A DNA stretch of 64,000 nucleotides from Lachnospiraceae bacterium (GTDB lineage Bacteria > Bacillota > Clostridia > Lachnospirales > Lachnospiraceae), in the NCBI GenBank assembly GCA_022791635.1, contig JAAVZL010000003.1, forward strand, positions 62,001 to 126,000. The letters run 5' to 3'. Under the pieces are notes generated by a model. That model worked only from the letters and a program-made list of their open reading frames with translations, ran no database searches and had not been told where the DNA came from. The stretch's first letter is position 1. Each line of letters begins with the position of its first letter. Below, piece by piece: positions 17,088 through 26,165 of the stretch. Made by a program: the position numbers and the translations under genes.

Positions 17088-17283
17088 GGCGGCAGGCTTT
17101 TCCATATCCGGTGTACGGCTGTTCGCGCACAGGCTGTCTGATACGGACGGACATTGACCAAAAATCTTAAAATATCAAAGATTCTACAGAACAATGTCCG
17201 CCCGGAGCAGACAGAATGTACGCGAACCGTCTGAACACCGGATATGGAAAAGCCTGCCGCCCTACTTTTCTACCTCCCCTCCC
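17066..17283. repeat. 218-bp palindromic element with 49-bp perfect arms between convergent genes
   Basis: Arms 17066-17114 and 17235-17283 are exact inverses over 49 bp. The interior is also inversely related, though imperfectly, almost to the centre, with blocks CGGCTGTTCGCG and TGTCTGATA. The arms supply the last codons and stop of the regulator on the plus strand and of the pseudouridine synthase on the minus strand. Transcribed from either side it makes a very long hairpin and should act as a bidirectional terminator. A related copy lies at 60349-60560 and a fragment at 13676-13718. No ORF is inside. Confidence 0.85.
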
Positions 17284-18268
17284 GTCCGTCCTCCAAAACC
17301 CTTTGAAACACCCCCGGAAGCGGCGCCATAAATTTTCGATTAGAAAGCGACCCCAAAGTCCCTTTTAACTCCGGAAACTCCAACCGAAAAGCATGAAGAA
17401 GCTGATACCTCAACCCAAATCTCTCTCCAACATACCTATTTACCCCAGCATCCCCATACTTGGAATCCCCCAGAAGCGGATACCCCATACTGGCCAGATG
17501 AGCCCGAATCTGATGAGAACGCCCGGTAATCAGCTGAACCTCCAGACAAGTACAAGGCATCTCTCCCAAGGCAAGCGTCTCAAGCGGCGTATATCCCATA
17601 CAAATATACTGACTCCCCACCTGCTCCTCCCCAAAAATCCTCACCTGATTCGTCCGCCCATCCTTGCGAAGCCACCCCTCCACCCTCTGCCCCTGCAAAA
17701 CACAGCCAGCCACAACACACCGATACAGCTTACAAACCCCATGCCCCCGAACAAGCTCATTCATTGCCTGAAGCCCGGCCAAACTCTTTCCGGCCGAAAC
17801 AATCCCACTGGTATTCCGATCCAGCCGACTGCACACACCAGGCCGAAAGCTTTCAAGCTCCTCCTCCGTAATCTGCCCGGATTCCAGCAGATAATCCGTG
17901 AGAAGCTCAACCAAAGACACATCCTCCGGCCTAGCCTTCTGAGATAAAAGCCCAGCCGGCTTATTCAAAAGCAAAATATGCTCATCCTCATAAAGAATAT
18001 CCAGTTTTGGCACAGAACCATACCTCTTCACCTTCGAATACACCCGTTGCGTCCGAAACCCCTCTATGGTTTCCTCCGACAGAAAAAGCGAAATCTCATC
18101 CCCTACCTGAAGCCGCTCACTCCCATCCGCCCTCTTTTTATTCAGGGTAATATTCTTCTTCCGCAGCATCTTGTAGAAAAAGCTCCTAGGCGCTTTATCC
18201 ATATATTTCCCCAGAAATCTATCCAGACGCTGATTCGCCTCATTTTCCCCCACTGTAATAAGCTTCAT
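17270..18268 (-). CDS. RluC/RluD-family 23S rRNA pseudouridine synthase
   Basis: 332 residues. An N-terminal S4-like RNA-binding domain (NQRLDRFLGKYMDKAPRSF) leads to the catalytic domain with LLNKPAGLLSQ and the active-site CSRLDRNTSG, whose Asp attacks uridine. GRSHQIRAHLASMGYPLLGDSKYG is the classic family block. It isomerises uridines in 23S rRNA, but the exact sites cannot be assigned. The C-terminal residues after about 325 are encoded by the palindromic element, so the natural end of the protein has been replaced. Convergent with the YesN-like gene. Confidence 0.9.
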   Translation of the reverse strand: MKLITVGENEANQRLDRFLGKYMDKAPRSFFYKMLRKKNITLNKKRADGSERLQVGDEISLFLSEETIEGFRTQRVYSKVKRYGSVPKLDILYEDEHILLLNKPAGLLSQKARPEDVSLVELLTDYLLESGQITEEELESFRPGVCSRLDRNTSGIVSAGKSLAGLQAMNELVRGHGVCKLYRCVVAGCVLQGQRVEGWLRKDGRTNQVRIFGEEQVGSQYICMGYTPLETLALGEMPCTCLEVQLITGRSHQIRAHLASMGYPLLGDSKYGDAGVNRYVGERFGLRYQLLHAFRLEFPELKGTLGSLSNRKFMAPLPGVFQRVLEDGREGR

Positions 18269-18284
18269 AAGACCATTTTCCCTC

Positions 18285-18887
18285 TCAGATAGACAATGCC
18301 AAAATCACTTCCCGGATCACCTGCTCCCGGCTAAAACCCGGATAGCGCTCATCCGGCGTAAAGGGAAGATTCTCCTGTTCCTGGGCAGACAAAGCATCCA
18401 GACGCTCCAGAAATTGCCGGTAATCCCGGAAAATGTGTACATGCACCCTGAAAAATCCATTATGCTTCAGCACGGCTCTCAAATGCTCCTCCGCCTTCTT
18501 CCAGTCCAGCTCTCTTGTTTCTTCCGCATAACCAGCCACCTCATTTCCAACGATCACCAAAGCCGTGACAGGATAAGACTGCTCATAGGTCGTGAATACC
18601 AGCTCATAGGCAGTCTCCACCCCCTTTGCATGGGAGGCAATCTCCTCATAGAGCCTTTCCGGGATCGACCTGCGCTTCCAGAACAGAAATACATTCACCA
18701 GCTCCTTGCAGGCCGGAAGACACCCCACCACAGCCACAATGGTAAAATAATTCTCCTTTGTCTTCGTAGTCAGATATCCCACAAGAAAGATAGATATGGG
18801 CAGAAGAAAAAAAAGAAAGGTTTTCAGCAATTGTTGTTTCTTGTGGGCATCCGTGTAACCATAAGAGCCCTTTGGTATCCTTTTCAT
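18285..18887 (-). CDS. Uncharacterised membrane-anchored protein
   Basis: 200 residues, no family recognised. Two hydrophobic segments near residues 22-42 (TFLFFLLPISIFLVGYL) and 48-70 form a hairpin anchor with the lysine-rich start inside. The remaining 130 residues are soluble, with EEHLRAVLKHNGFFRVHVHIF near the middle. AAAGGATC precedes the ATG. It lies 16 bases upstream of the RluC-like gene and is probably cotranscribed with it. A conserved hypothetical of Lachnospiraceae is my impression, not a search result. Confidence 0.7.
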   Translation of the reverse strand: MKRIPKGSYGYTDAHKKQQLLKTFLFFLLPISIFLVGYLTTKTKENYFTIVAVVGCLPACKELVNVFLFWKRRSIPERLYEEIASHAKGVETAYELVFTTYEQSYPVTALVIVGNEVAGYAEETRELDWKKAEEHLRAVLKHNGFFRVHVHIFRDYRQFLERLDALSAQEQENLPFTPDERYPGFSREQVIREVILALSI

Positions 18888-18965
18888 AAGGCAGATCCTT
18901 TCTATATAAAAAACGAATTCTCTTTTGAAATCATTGCAGGAAACAGCAGTTCGCCTAACAGAAAG

Positions 18966-19730
18966 CTATAAGAGACACTCCATCAAAAAGAGCAGAGCTC
19001 TGTGAGGCAGCACCTTTGCCGCCAAACGGACCAGTTGAATGGAACATCCATACACAGACAACACCTTTCCCGCCTCAGCATCAAAGAGGGCCTTCCTTAC
19101 CACCTTCTCAGGCTTTGCCAGAAAAAGCCGTTTCAAGGGGCTTAAGACAATGCCTCCCGTATGAAAGAACTCCGTGTCCACAGGACCGGGACAGACAGAG
19201 GTCACGGTAATCCCCCTGCTTCGAAGCTCTGCCCCAAGCGCCTCATCAAAAGAAAGCACATAAGCCTTGGTGGCCGCATAGACGGCAAAGCCCGGCTGGG
19301 GAAGAAAAGCAGCTCCGGAGTCTACTTGAATCATACGGCTCCTTTTCTTCAAATAAGGCAGACAGATCATAGTCACGGCCGTAAGTGCCCTGCAGTTCAC
19401 ATCCACCATCCGGCAGGCATCCCGCCAGTCCTGATCTGCCACAAGACCGCTTATACCACAGCCTGCACTGTTAACCAAAAGGCGAATACAAGGCCCCTCC
19501 TTCTGAAGCTGTGACTCCAGCTCTTCCAGTCCCGCATCCTTAGACAAATCGAGAGACAGAATCCGCACATGCTTCCCGTGAAGCACAGCTTTCAGATCCT
19601 CCAGAGCCCCACGCCGTCTGGCCACTACCCAGATTTCATCCAGGGAGGGATAGGATGCCGCTATTTGGAAGGCAAATTCTTTTCCGATTCCGGAAGAGGC
19701 TCCGGTAATCAATGCAATACGTTTTTTCAT
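18966..19730 (-). CDS. Short-chain dehydrogenase/reductase
   Basis: 254 residues, classic SDR. NAD(P)-binding TGASSGIGKEFA near residue 10, VNSAGCGISG near 85, catalytic Ser in DSGAAFLP and the YxxxK pair in YAATKAYVLSF. CPGPVDTEF follows. It carries out an NAD(P)-dependent oxidoreduction in the cytoplasm; the substrate is unknown. ATG overlaps the end of the upstream radical SAM gene by four bases. The C-terminus is hydrophobic and may touch the membrane. Confidence 0.87.
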   Translation of the reverse strand: MKKRIALITGASSGIGKEFAFQIAASYPSLDEIWVVARRRGALEDLKAVLHGKHVRILSLDLSKDAGLEELESQLQKEGPCIRLLVNSAGCGISGLVADQDWRDACRMVDVNCRALTAVTMICLPYLKKRSRMIQVDSGAAFLPQPGFAVYAATKAYVLSFDEALGAELRSRGITVTSVCPGPVDTEFFHTGGIVLSPLKRLFLAKPEKVVRKALFDAEAGKVLSVYGCSIQLVRLAAKVLPHRALLFLMECLL

Positions 19731-21673
19731 AAGGACTTCTCCCTTGCCTCTGCCGGCCGCTTATGCACATTTCGAATCGTTCTTCGCTTTCTGGGGCCCT
19801 TTCCCTGAGCCTTCCCCCCGGGACGTCTGCCCTGTGAAGCAGCATCCCTTCCGCCCCGCTGACCCTTCCCCTGATTTTCAGGCCGGATCAGACACTTAGG
19901 TCCATAGCCAATGAGATCCGTTCGATGCCCTTTTTCCAGAGCCTCCCGCACAAGCTCGTAATTCTTGGGATCCCGATACTGAATCAGCGCCCGTTGCATG
20001 GCCTTCTCGTGAGGATTCCTGGGCACATAGACCTCCTCCATACTTCTTGGATCCAGGCCGGTATAATACATACAGGTAGAAATGGTAGAAGGTGTAGGAT
20101 AGAAATCCTGCACCTGCTCCGGCATATAGCCCAGATCCCTGCAGTACTCTGCAAGCTCAATGGCCTCCCTTAAGCCGGACCCCGGATGAGAGGACATGAG
20201 ATAAGGAACGAGATACTGCTTCTTCCCCAGACGCTCATTCATACTCCGATACTGCCGGCAAAACTGTTCATACACCGCCCGGGAGGGCTTGCCCATTTTG
20301 GAGAGAACCTTGTCAGACACATGCTCCGGCGCCACCTTAAGCTGACCGCTCACATGGTAGGTGCAGAGCTCCCGAAGAAAGGAGGGATCCGGATCCGCCA
20401 GCATATAATCAAACCGAATCCCGGAGCGAATAAAGACCTTTTTCACGCCCGGAAGAGCCCGAAGCCTTCGCAAAAGCTCCCGATAATCCCTGTGATCTGC
20501 TTTAAGATTCTTACAGGGCTTTGGATATAGGCACTGCCGATCCTTACAGGCCCCATAAGTCTCCTGCTTTTTACAGGCCGGATGACGAAAATTAGCCGTG
20601 GGACCTCCCACATCGTGAATATAACCCTTAAATCCCGGCTCCTCCGTCATCCTGCTGGCCTCCCTTAAAAGAGACTCCTGACTGCGGGACTGAACAATGC
20701 GTCCCTGATGAAAGGTCAGCGCACAAAAGGAACAGGACCCAAAGCAGCCTCTGCTGCTGACCAGGCTGTACTGTACCTCCAAAATCGCCGGGATTTCCCC
20801 CTCTCTTAAGGCAGCAGGATGGCAGGCCCGCATATAAGGCAGATCATAGACCTCATCCATTTCCGCCTGAGACAAGGGCTTTACCGGAGGATTCTGAACC
20901 ACAAAGAGCTTCTCCCCATACCGCTCCACCAGCCTCTTTCCCGTAAAAGGATCCGTATTCCGATACTGAATGGAAAAGCTTTCTGCATAAGCACCCTTGT
21001 CCTCACACATGCTCTCATAGTCCGGCAGATGCACTGCATCAGAAAGAGCCTCCGGCTGACCGGTTCGATATACGGTTCCTGCAAGATAGGTCAGATCCGA
21101 GACGGCAATCCCGCTGTTTAAGGCATCCGCAATCTCCACGATAGAGCGCTCTCCCATTCCATAGGAAATCAAATCCGCCCCGCTGTCCAGCAGAATGGAA
21201 CGCCGAAAGCTGTCAGACCAGTAGTCATAGTGAGCCAGTCTCCGAAGGCTGGCTTCAATCCCGCCCAGAATCACCGGCGTTTTCTTGTAGGTCTGCCGGA
21301 TGAGATTGCCGTACACAATCACAGCCCGATCCGGCCTTTTGCCCATAGCGCCTCCCGGCGTGTAGGCATCCCTGCTCCTGTGCTTTTTGGATACGGTATA
21401 GTGATTCACCATCGAGTCCATATTTCCGGAGGACACCAGAAAGGCAAGGCGGGGCTCCCCGTAGACCTGAACGCTCTCCTTACTCCTCCAGTCCGGCTGC
21501 GAGATGATGGCTACCGTATAGCCGCGGCTTTCCAGAACCCGGCTGATAATGGCAGGCCCGAAAGAGGGATGATCCACATAGGCATCCCCGATGACATACA
21601 CGAAATCCGGCTGTCCCCCATAGTCCCGATCCCACTCTTCCCTGGTAGCGGGCAAAAATCCTCTTCCCTGCAT
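19727..21673 (-). CDS. YgiQ-family radical SAM protein
   Basis: About 648 residues from the ATG at 21673, which gives the usual family start FLPATREEWDRDYG and GDAYVDHPSFG; a longer ORF from 21739 adds an unrelated leader overlapping the upstream gene. The radical SAM cluster is CFGSCSFCAL (CxxxCxxC) near residue 315. The family block ACPEHVSDK-like APEHVSDKVLSKMGKPS follows, and the C-terminus is a very basic, Gly- and Arg-rich tail of about 50 residues typical of RNA-binding proteins. The biochemical role of YgiQ (UPF0313) is not established. It lies in a cluster of RNA-modification genes. Confidence 0.88.
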   Translation of the reverse strand: MQGRGFLPATREEWDRDYGGQPDFVYVIGDAYVDHPSFGPAIISRVLESRGYTVAIISQPDWRSKESVQVYGEPRLAFLVSSGNMDSMVNHYTVSKKHRSRDAYTPGGAMGKRPDRAVIVYGNLIRQTYKKTPVILGGIEASLRRLAHYDYWSDSFRRSILLDSGADLISYGMGERSIVEIADALNSGIAVSDLTYLAGTVYRTGQPEALSDAVHLPDYESMCEDKGAYAESFSIQYRNTDPFTGKRLVERYGEKLFVVQNPPVKPLSQAEMDEVYDLPYMRACHPAALREGEIPAILEVQYSLVSSRGCFGSCSFCALTFHQGRIVQSRSQESLLREASRMTEEPGFKGYIHDVGGPTANFRHPACKKQETYGACKDRQCLYPKPCKNLKADHRDYRELLRRLRALPGVKKVFIRSGIRFDYMLADPDPSFLRELCTYHVSGQLKVAPEHVSDKVLSKMGKPSRAVYEQFCRQYRSMNERLGKKQYLVPYLMSSHPGSGLREAIELAEYCRDLGYMPEQVQDFYPTPSTISTCMYYTGLDPRSMEEVYVPRNPHEKAMQRALIQYRDPKNYELVREALEKGHRTDLIGYGPKCLIRPENQGKGQRGGRDAASQGRRPGGKAQGKGPRKRRTIRNVHKRPAEAREKSL

Positions 21674-21686
21674 CCTTCTCTTTTCC

Positions 21687-22367
21687 TCACAGACCAGACC
21701 CTTTGAGACGCTGATAGCCTCCGTCCAGAATCTCGTCAAAGCTCTCTATGTAGTAATCCGCCAGCTCCAAAATTTTGCCCTTCCACCGAAGGGACTGCTC
21801 CTCGGCTACGGCACAGACCCGGCTTCCGGCGTTTAAGCCTGCCTGAATTCCCGCAACCGTATCCTCAAAGACCAGGCACTCCTCCGGGAGGACCCCAAGG
21901 CGCTCCGCCACCTTCTGATAAATATCCGGCGCCGGCTTCCCCGCTCCCGCCTCACAGGAGGTCATACAGTAATCCATATAGTCGGAAAGCTTTAAGGATG
22001 CAAGCACCGCCTCCAAAAGGTCTCGGCTGCTGCTGGTGGCTATGCCCATGGGAATCCCCTGCTCCTTTAAATGATTCAAAAACCGGAGCGCTCCGGGCTT
22101 TAACACAACCTCGTGAGCATACTTGTCTTTTGCCATCTCAATCCATTCCGCCTGTATCGCCTCGGCGCTGTCCGCAAGCTTAAAAAACTCCTTAAAATAA
22201 ACGGCCGCCTCCGAAAAGCTCATCCCCTCAATGGTATGCTGCAGATCCGAGGGCACTTCATATCCGTGCCTGCCCAGGTATTCAATGTCAATCTCGCCCC
22301 ACACCCACAGAGAGTCCACCAGGGTTCCGTCCATATCGAAAAGTACTGCCTTTACATTCTCCAGCAT
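21687..22367 (-). CDS. HAD-family phosphatase/phosphomutase (beta-phosphoglucomutase-like)
   Basis: About 226 residues from the ATG at 22367, chosen because GAGGTG lies 5 bases before it. HAD motif I is VLFDMDGTLVDS with the nucleophilic Asp, motif II IATSSS near residue 110, Lys in GAGKPAPDIY and the acidic motif IV VFEDTVAGI. A helical cap domain follows motif I. It hydrolyses or shifts a phosphate on a small sugar-phosphate or nucleotide; specificity cannot be read. The gene is packed between the RsuA-like and YgiQ genes with overlaps at both ends. Confidence 0.87.
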   Translation of the reverse strand: MLENVKAVLFDMDGTLVDSLWVWGEIDIEYLGRHGYEVPSDLQHTIEGMSFSEAAVYFKEFFKLADSAEAIQAEWIEMAKDKYAHEVVLKPGALRFLNHLKEQGIPMGIATSSSRDLLEAVLASLKLSDYMDYCMTSCEAGAGKPAPDIYQKVAERLGVLPEECLVFEDTVAGIQAGLNAGSRVCAVAEEQSLRWKGKILELADYYIESFDEILDGGYQRLKGSGL

Positions 22368-22368
22368 C

Positions 22369-23082
22369 TCACACCTCAATTTCCTTTTGTAGCCCCAAAA
22401 GCTCCTCTTTTGTCAGAGCCCGATATTCCCCGGGCCTAAGGCTCTCATCCAGCCGCAGGCTCCCCATGGAAATCCGCTTTAAGTAGAGCACCTCACAGCC
22501 CACCGCCTGAAACATCCGTTTCACCTGATGATACTTCCCCTCCCGAATGGTCACCTCCGCCTCCGAGATCTCCCCGGAGGTGTGAATCTTAAGAAGCGCC
22601 GGAAGGGTAGGGCGCTCCTCCCCGATGTCAAGCCCCTCCCGAAAAGCCTCCACATGGTCTTTCGTCAGCTCCCCCCGGACCCGCACCTTATAGGTTTTGT
22701 CCACATGGCGTCTGGGAGACAGCAAAAAATGTGCCAGCTTTCCGTCGTTGGTGATGAGCAGAAGCCCTTCCGTATCCTTGTCAAGCCGCCCTACCGGAAA
22801 GAGATCCTTGCGTTTCCTATCCGGAATCAAATCCAGCACCGTCTGGCATCTCTTGTCCGTACAGGCAGAGACACAGCCGGCAGGCTTATAGAGCATATAG
22901 TACTCCAGATCCACATAGGAAAAGGACTTTCCCTCCACACAGACCCTCTGCTCCTTTTCCACCTGCTCCTCCGGCCGCCGCACAGGCTCCCCGTCCACGG
23001 TAACCAGGCCCTTTCGTATCATCTGCTTTACCTGGGATCGGCTTCCCGCCCCCATATCACAGAGAAGCTTATCCAACCGCAT
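22369..23082 (-). CDS. RsuA/RluB-family pseudouridine synthase
   Basis: 237 residues. S4 domain at the start (MRLDKLLCDMGAGSRSQVKQ), then YMLYKPAGCVSA and the catalytic GRLDKDTEGLLLITNDG. GKYHQVKRMFQAVG near residue 185 is the family C-terminal block. It converts one uridine in rRNA to pseudouridine; length fits RsuA, which modifies 16S rRNA, but RluB/RluE-type function is possible. GGAGGTG precedes the ATG, which overlaps the RsmF-like gene by 14 bp. Confidence 0.9.
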   Translation of the reverse strand: MRLDKLLCDMGAGSRSQVKQMIRKGLVTVDGEPVRRPEEQVEKEQRVCVEGKSFSYVDLEYYMLYKPAGCVSACTDKRCQTVLDLIPDRKRKDLFPVGRLDKDTEGLLLITNDGKLAHFLLSPRRHVDKTYKVRVRGELTKDHVEAFREGLDIGEERPTLPALLKIHTSGEISEAEVTIREGKYHQVKRMFQAVGCEVLYLKRISMGSLRLDESLRPGEYRALTKEELLGLQKEIEV

Positions 23083-24511
23083 GCTGCCACCTCCAGCCCG
23101 GATAATATTTATTGCGAAGCTGTCCCTGAATCACTTTGCCCCAGCCAAGGGGGAAACCGTCCACCCCCACCACACACCAGCCGGAATCCAAAGAACACGC
23201 CTCTCCATCCGAAAGCTCCGGGCTTTCCCCCTTGAGATACCGAATCACTCTGGGATCCGAGGCGGAAAAATCCACCCAGGCTTTCAAATTCTCCCTCCTT
23301 AAGGTCATCGCCAATGCCTGGCTGGGGGTAAAGCGCTTCCTTTCTACCTCCCCCAGGTACAGCCCTGTGCGCAGAAACCGAAGCCCCCGAATGGGATGGG
23401 TAAGAAGCTCCCCCGGAAGGCTGTAGAGCCGCCCGTCATAGAGACGAAGGCTTTCCTCGGGAACCGTGATGCCAAGAGCCCTTGCAAACTGCTCCCACTC
23501 CGGACAAAGCGCCGGGGCCTTCTCCGCCTTGCAGGCAGGACTCTTTTCTCTGTCCGAAGCTGCCGGGACCTCTCCCTCCTTTTGAAGCAGGGCCAGGAAA
23601 TGCCCTTCTCCCTTCATCCGATGAGGATAGATCCGCACACAGCGGCGAAGCTGCAAGAGCCTCTCCTCGCTAAGCCCTTCTGCTTCCTCTGCCGCAAGAT
23701 CCGGCCTGCCCGGGGAAAATCCGGCGTAATCAGGAAGCTCACATACATGAAAGGAGGAATCCGCCCTAAGAAGAGAGGCAACCGCTCCCTCATTCTCCAT
23801 GGGAGAAAAGGTACAGGTAGAATAAAGCAGCATACCGCCGGGCTTCAGCATCCCTGCCGCCTCCAAAAGAAGCTCCCGCTGTATGGTTGCATACCACTTC
23901 GGCCCGTGCTTTGTCCAATCCTTCACCATAGCCGGATCCTTTCGGAACATGCCTTCCCCGGAGCAGGGGGCATCCACCAGAATCTTGTCAAAAAATCCCT
24001 TAAAATACGTCCCAAGCCGCCTGGGCTCCTCACTGGTCACCAGAATATTCGGAAGACCGAAAAGCTCCAGATTCTTTAAAAGTCCCTTGGCCCTGGAATT
24101 GCTGATGTCATTGGCCACCAGAAGGCCCTTTCCCCTAAGGCGGGCCCCAAGCTCCGTGGCCTTTCCGCCTGGAGCCGCGCAGAGATCCAGGACCCGATCC
24201 CCCTCCTCAACAGGAAGGCAGGCCGCCGGCGTCATGGCGCTGGGCTCCTGGAGGTAGTATAGCCCCGCCCCATAGTAGGGATGCCGGGAGGCCTCTGCCT
24301 CCTCCTCCACATAAAAGCCGTTTTCTATCCAGGGAATCCGCTTCAAAGGAAACGGAGAAATTTCTTCAAATTTCTCCGCCTTAAGCTTAGAGGTATTCAC
24401 CCGAAGCCCCCGAAAATGCAAAGCTTGCCCGCTCTCCAGAAAGGCCTCGTATTCCACCCCCAATAATTCCTTCATTTGCTCCAGAAACCGCTCTGGTAAT
24501 TGTATTGCCAT
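23069..24511 (-). CDS. RsmF/NOL1-NOP2-like rRNA m5C methyltransferase
   Basis: 480 residues. AdoMet site VLDLCAAPGGKATEL near residue 105, DAPCSGEGMFRKDP with the TC/PC-type catalytic Cys near 180, and LLYSTCTFSPMENEG with the second Cys near 230. A C-terminal extension from about 300 ends in a PUA-like region, as in RsmF/YebU proteins. It methylates cytosine in rRNA during ribosome assembly. AAGGATAG precedes the ATG. It belongs to a run of rRNA-modification genes on this strand. Confidence 0.88.
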   Translation of the reverse strand: MAIQLPERFLEQMKELLGVEYEAFLESGQALHFRGLRVNTSKLKAEKFEEISPFPLKRIPWIENGFYVEEEAEASRHPYYGAGLYYLQEPSAMTPAACLPVEEGDRVLDLCAAPGGKATELGARLRGKGLLVANDISNSRAKGLLKNLELFGLPNILVTSEEPRRLGTYFKGFFDKILVDAPCSGEGMFRKDPAMVKDWTKHGPKWYATIQRELLLEAAGMLKPGGMLLYSTCTFSPMENEGAVASLLRADSSFHVCELPDYAGFSPGRPDLAAEEAEGLSEERLLQLRRCVRIYPHRMKGEGHFLALLQKEGEVPAASDREKSPACKAEKAPALCPEWEQFARALGITVPEESLRLYDGRLYSLPGELLTHPIRGLRFLRTGLYLGEVERKRFTPSQALAMTLRRENLKAWVDFSASDPRVIRYLKGESPELSDGEACSLDSGWCVVGVDGFPLGWGKVIQGQLRNKYYPGWRWQHAVG

Positions 24512-24570
24512 ACACTTCTATCCTTTTCCTTCGTATCCAGGGCCCTTACCGGAAGTCCCGGCAGAGCCTG

Positions 24571-25392
24571 TCACGTAATCTTCGTCCCATCGGTCAGCGC
24601 CTGAGCCCGGTAGCCCTCGGCAATCATATCCAGCTGCTTGTCAAACCGCTCCAGCTTCTCAATATCGTTCATGGCATAGATGCGGTAGAATTCATCCTGA
24701 ATTTTAAGAATCTCCCGCTTATTGGCCACGTTGTAGAGGTTCTGAATATTGTTGAGAATATCCGCCACAATGTTGGCCTGAATCTGGAAGGAAATCTGCG
24801 CATCCATAATCTCACTGCGCACATTGGACATCTCATTGTCCAGCACAATGATGGCATCCGCCGCATTTAACAGGCGTTCCTTGATATGCTCCGGAATATT
24901 CCGCTTATACTTATACTGAAGGGAATGCTCCACCGTGGCCCAGAAATTCATGGCCATGGTCCGGATCTGCACCTCCATCTGAAGCCTTCTGGGCCCCTCC
25001 AGCGTGTCTACCTCATAAAAGATGATCATATGATAGCTGCGGTAACCGGAGGACTTCATCTGTCGGATATAATCCCGCTCCTGCTTGACCTCCATATCCT
25101 TCCGGTTGCGAATCAGCTCCACCACCTTGTCAATATCCTCCACAAACTGACAGATAATGCGGATGCCGGCCAGATCCACAATCCGATCCTCAATGCGCTC
25201 CGGGGCAATCTTTTTCTTCTGGCATTTATCCAGAATGCTGGCAATGGTCTTTACCCTTCCCTCTACCCGCTCAATGGGACAGTAAAGGCCCTTATCCTTG
25301 TGCTCCTTTATCAAATGGTTAAACTTGGTTGTCACTTCCTTGACGGCAAGCTCATAAGGATTTAAAATCTCCCGCCACAATTGTATTTCCAT
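24571..25392 (-). CDS. Small alarmone synthetase, (p)ppGpp synthetase (RelP/RelQ-like)
   Basis: About 273 residues from the ATG at 25392, preceded by GGAGAG; two upstream ATGs have poorer spacing. The synthetase domain has VEGRVKTIASILDKC, DLAGIRIICQF, RDYIRQMKSSGYRSYHM and MEVQIRTMAMNFWATVEHSL in order. It has no HD hydrolase, TGS or ACT domain, so it makes but does not degrade (p)ppGpp from ATP and GDP/GTP. A C-terminal helical region of about 80 residues probably forms the oligomer. A second synthetase, fused to a receiver, lies at 62730. Upstream is an M23 peptidase gene. Confidence 0.87.
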   Translation of the reverse strand: MEIQLWREILNPYELAVKEVTTKFNHLIKEHKDKGLYCPIERVEGRVKTIASILDKCQKKKIAPERIEDRIVDLAGIRIICQFVEDIDKVVELIRNRKDMEVKQERDYIRQMKSSGYRSYHMIIFYEVDTLEGPRRLQMEVQIRTMAMNFWATVEHSLQYKYKRNIPEHIKERLLNAADAIIVLDNEMSNVRSEIMDAQISFQIQANIVADILNNIQNLYNVANKREILKIQDEFYRIYAMNDIEKLERFDKQLDMIAEGYRAQALTDGTKIT

Positions 25393-25466
25393 GGTACTCT
25401 CCATTCCTTTTCCGAAGCAATCCGGCTGCGGATAATCCTGCCCTGATCCGAACGGAAACATCCGCC

Positions 25467-26126
25467 TCAGTAAGCGCAGCGCAGCTTGCTCTGCTCCAGA
25501 TATTTTAGGAACCAGTAGGGATTGACGGAAAGCTCCGGGATCTCCTCCGTCCGTATGTAAATCCCCAGGTGCAGGTGCACGTCAAACTTGCCGCTGGTTC
25601 CCTCCCTGACTCCATAGCCCGTATCTCCCATATAACCCAGGATTTGTCCGGCCTTTATCACATCTCCCACCTGAAACTCCTCCGCATAGGAGTTAAGATG
25701 GGCATAGTAAAAGTATACGTCGTGAAGACTGCGGATTCCGATCCTCCAGCCGCCCTTTTCCAGCCAGCCAATCTGCTCCACCACCCCGTCGCTGATGCTC
25801 ACCACCGGGTAGTAGCCGGCCTCCTGGATTCCGGCCATGAGATCCGTCCCCTCATGTCCGTAGGAGCCGCCGTAAGTCCGCTCAAACATCCAGCTGTTTT
25901 CATAGGTCACCACAGCCTCCTCATTCTCCGTGGACTCCGGCACCGGAAAATAGACCAGATCCTTCCAGATATTCTCATACAGCTCGTAATACGCCCGGGC
26001 CTCCTCTGCCGCATCCGATTTCTCTGTCTTCAAATGGGTAAGCTCCTCCATCCGAACCAGCTGAAACTGAATCAGAAAGCAGACCGTAATAATCAGTAAC
26101 AGATAAGAAGCAATTGACAGCCGCAT
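25467..26126 (-). CDS. M23 family metallopeptidase, membrane anchored
   Basis: 219 residues. One N-terminal transmembrane helix (residues 5-22) anchors it outside the membrane. The LytM domain has zinc-binding HEGTDL near residue 100 and HLHLG near 190. Family members cut peptide cross-links of peptidoglycan or act as activators of other hydrolases; here both zinc motifs are present, so activity is likely. It lies between PepD and the alarmone synthetase on the same strand. The LytM core occupies nearly the whole mature part, with no LysM or SH3 domain. Confidence 0.85.
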   Translation of the reverse strand: MRLSIASYLLLIITVCFLIQFQLVRMEELTHLKTEKSDAAEEARAYYELYENIWKDLVYFPVPESTENEEAVVTYENSWMFERTYGGSYGHEGTDLMAGIQEAGYYPVVSISDGVVEQIGWLEKGGWRIGIRSLHDVYFYYAHLNSYAEEFQVGDVIKAGQILGYMGDTGYGVREGTSGKFDVHLHLGIYIRTEEIPELSVNPYWFLKYLEQSKLRCAY

Positions 26127-26165
26127 ATACGCTCCACAGTTTATACTCCATCCATTACTATATGC

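Noticed and set aside
24571..25392. Long RelA/SpoT bifunctional enzyme
   Set aside because: No HD hydrolase, TGS or ACT domain; the length fits a small synthetase.
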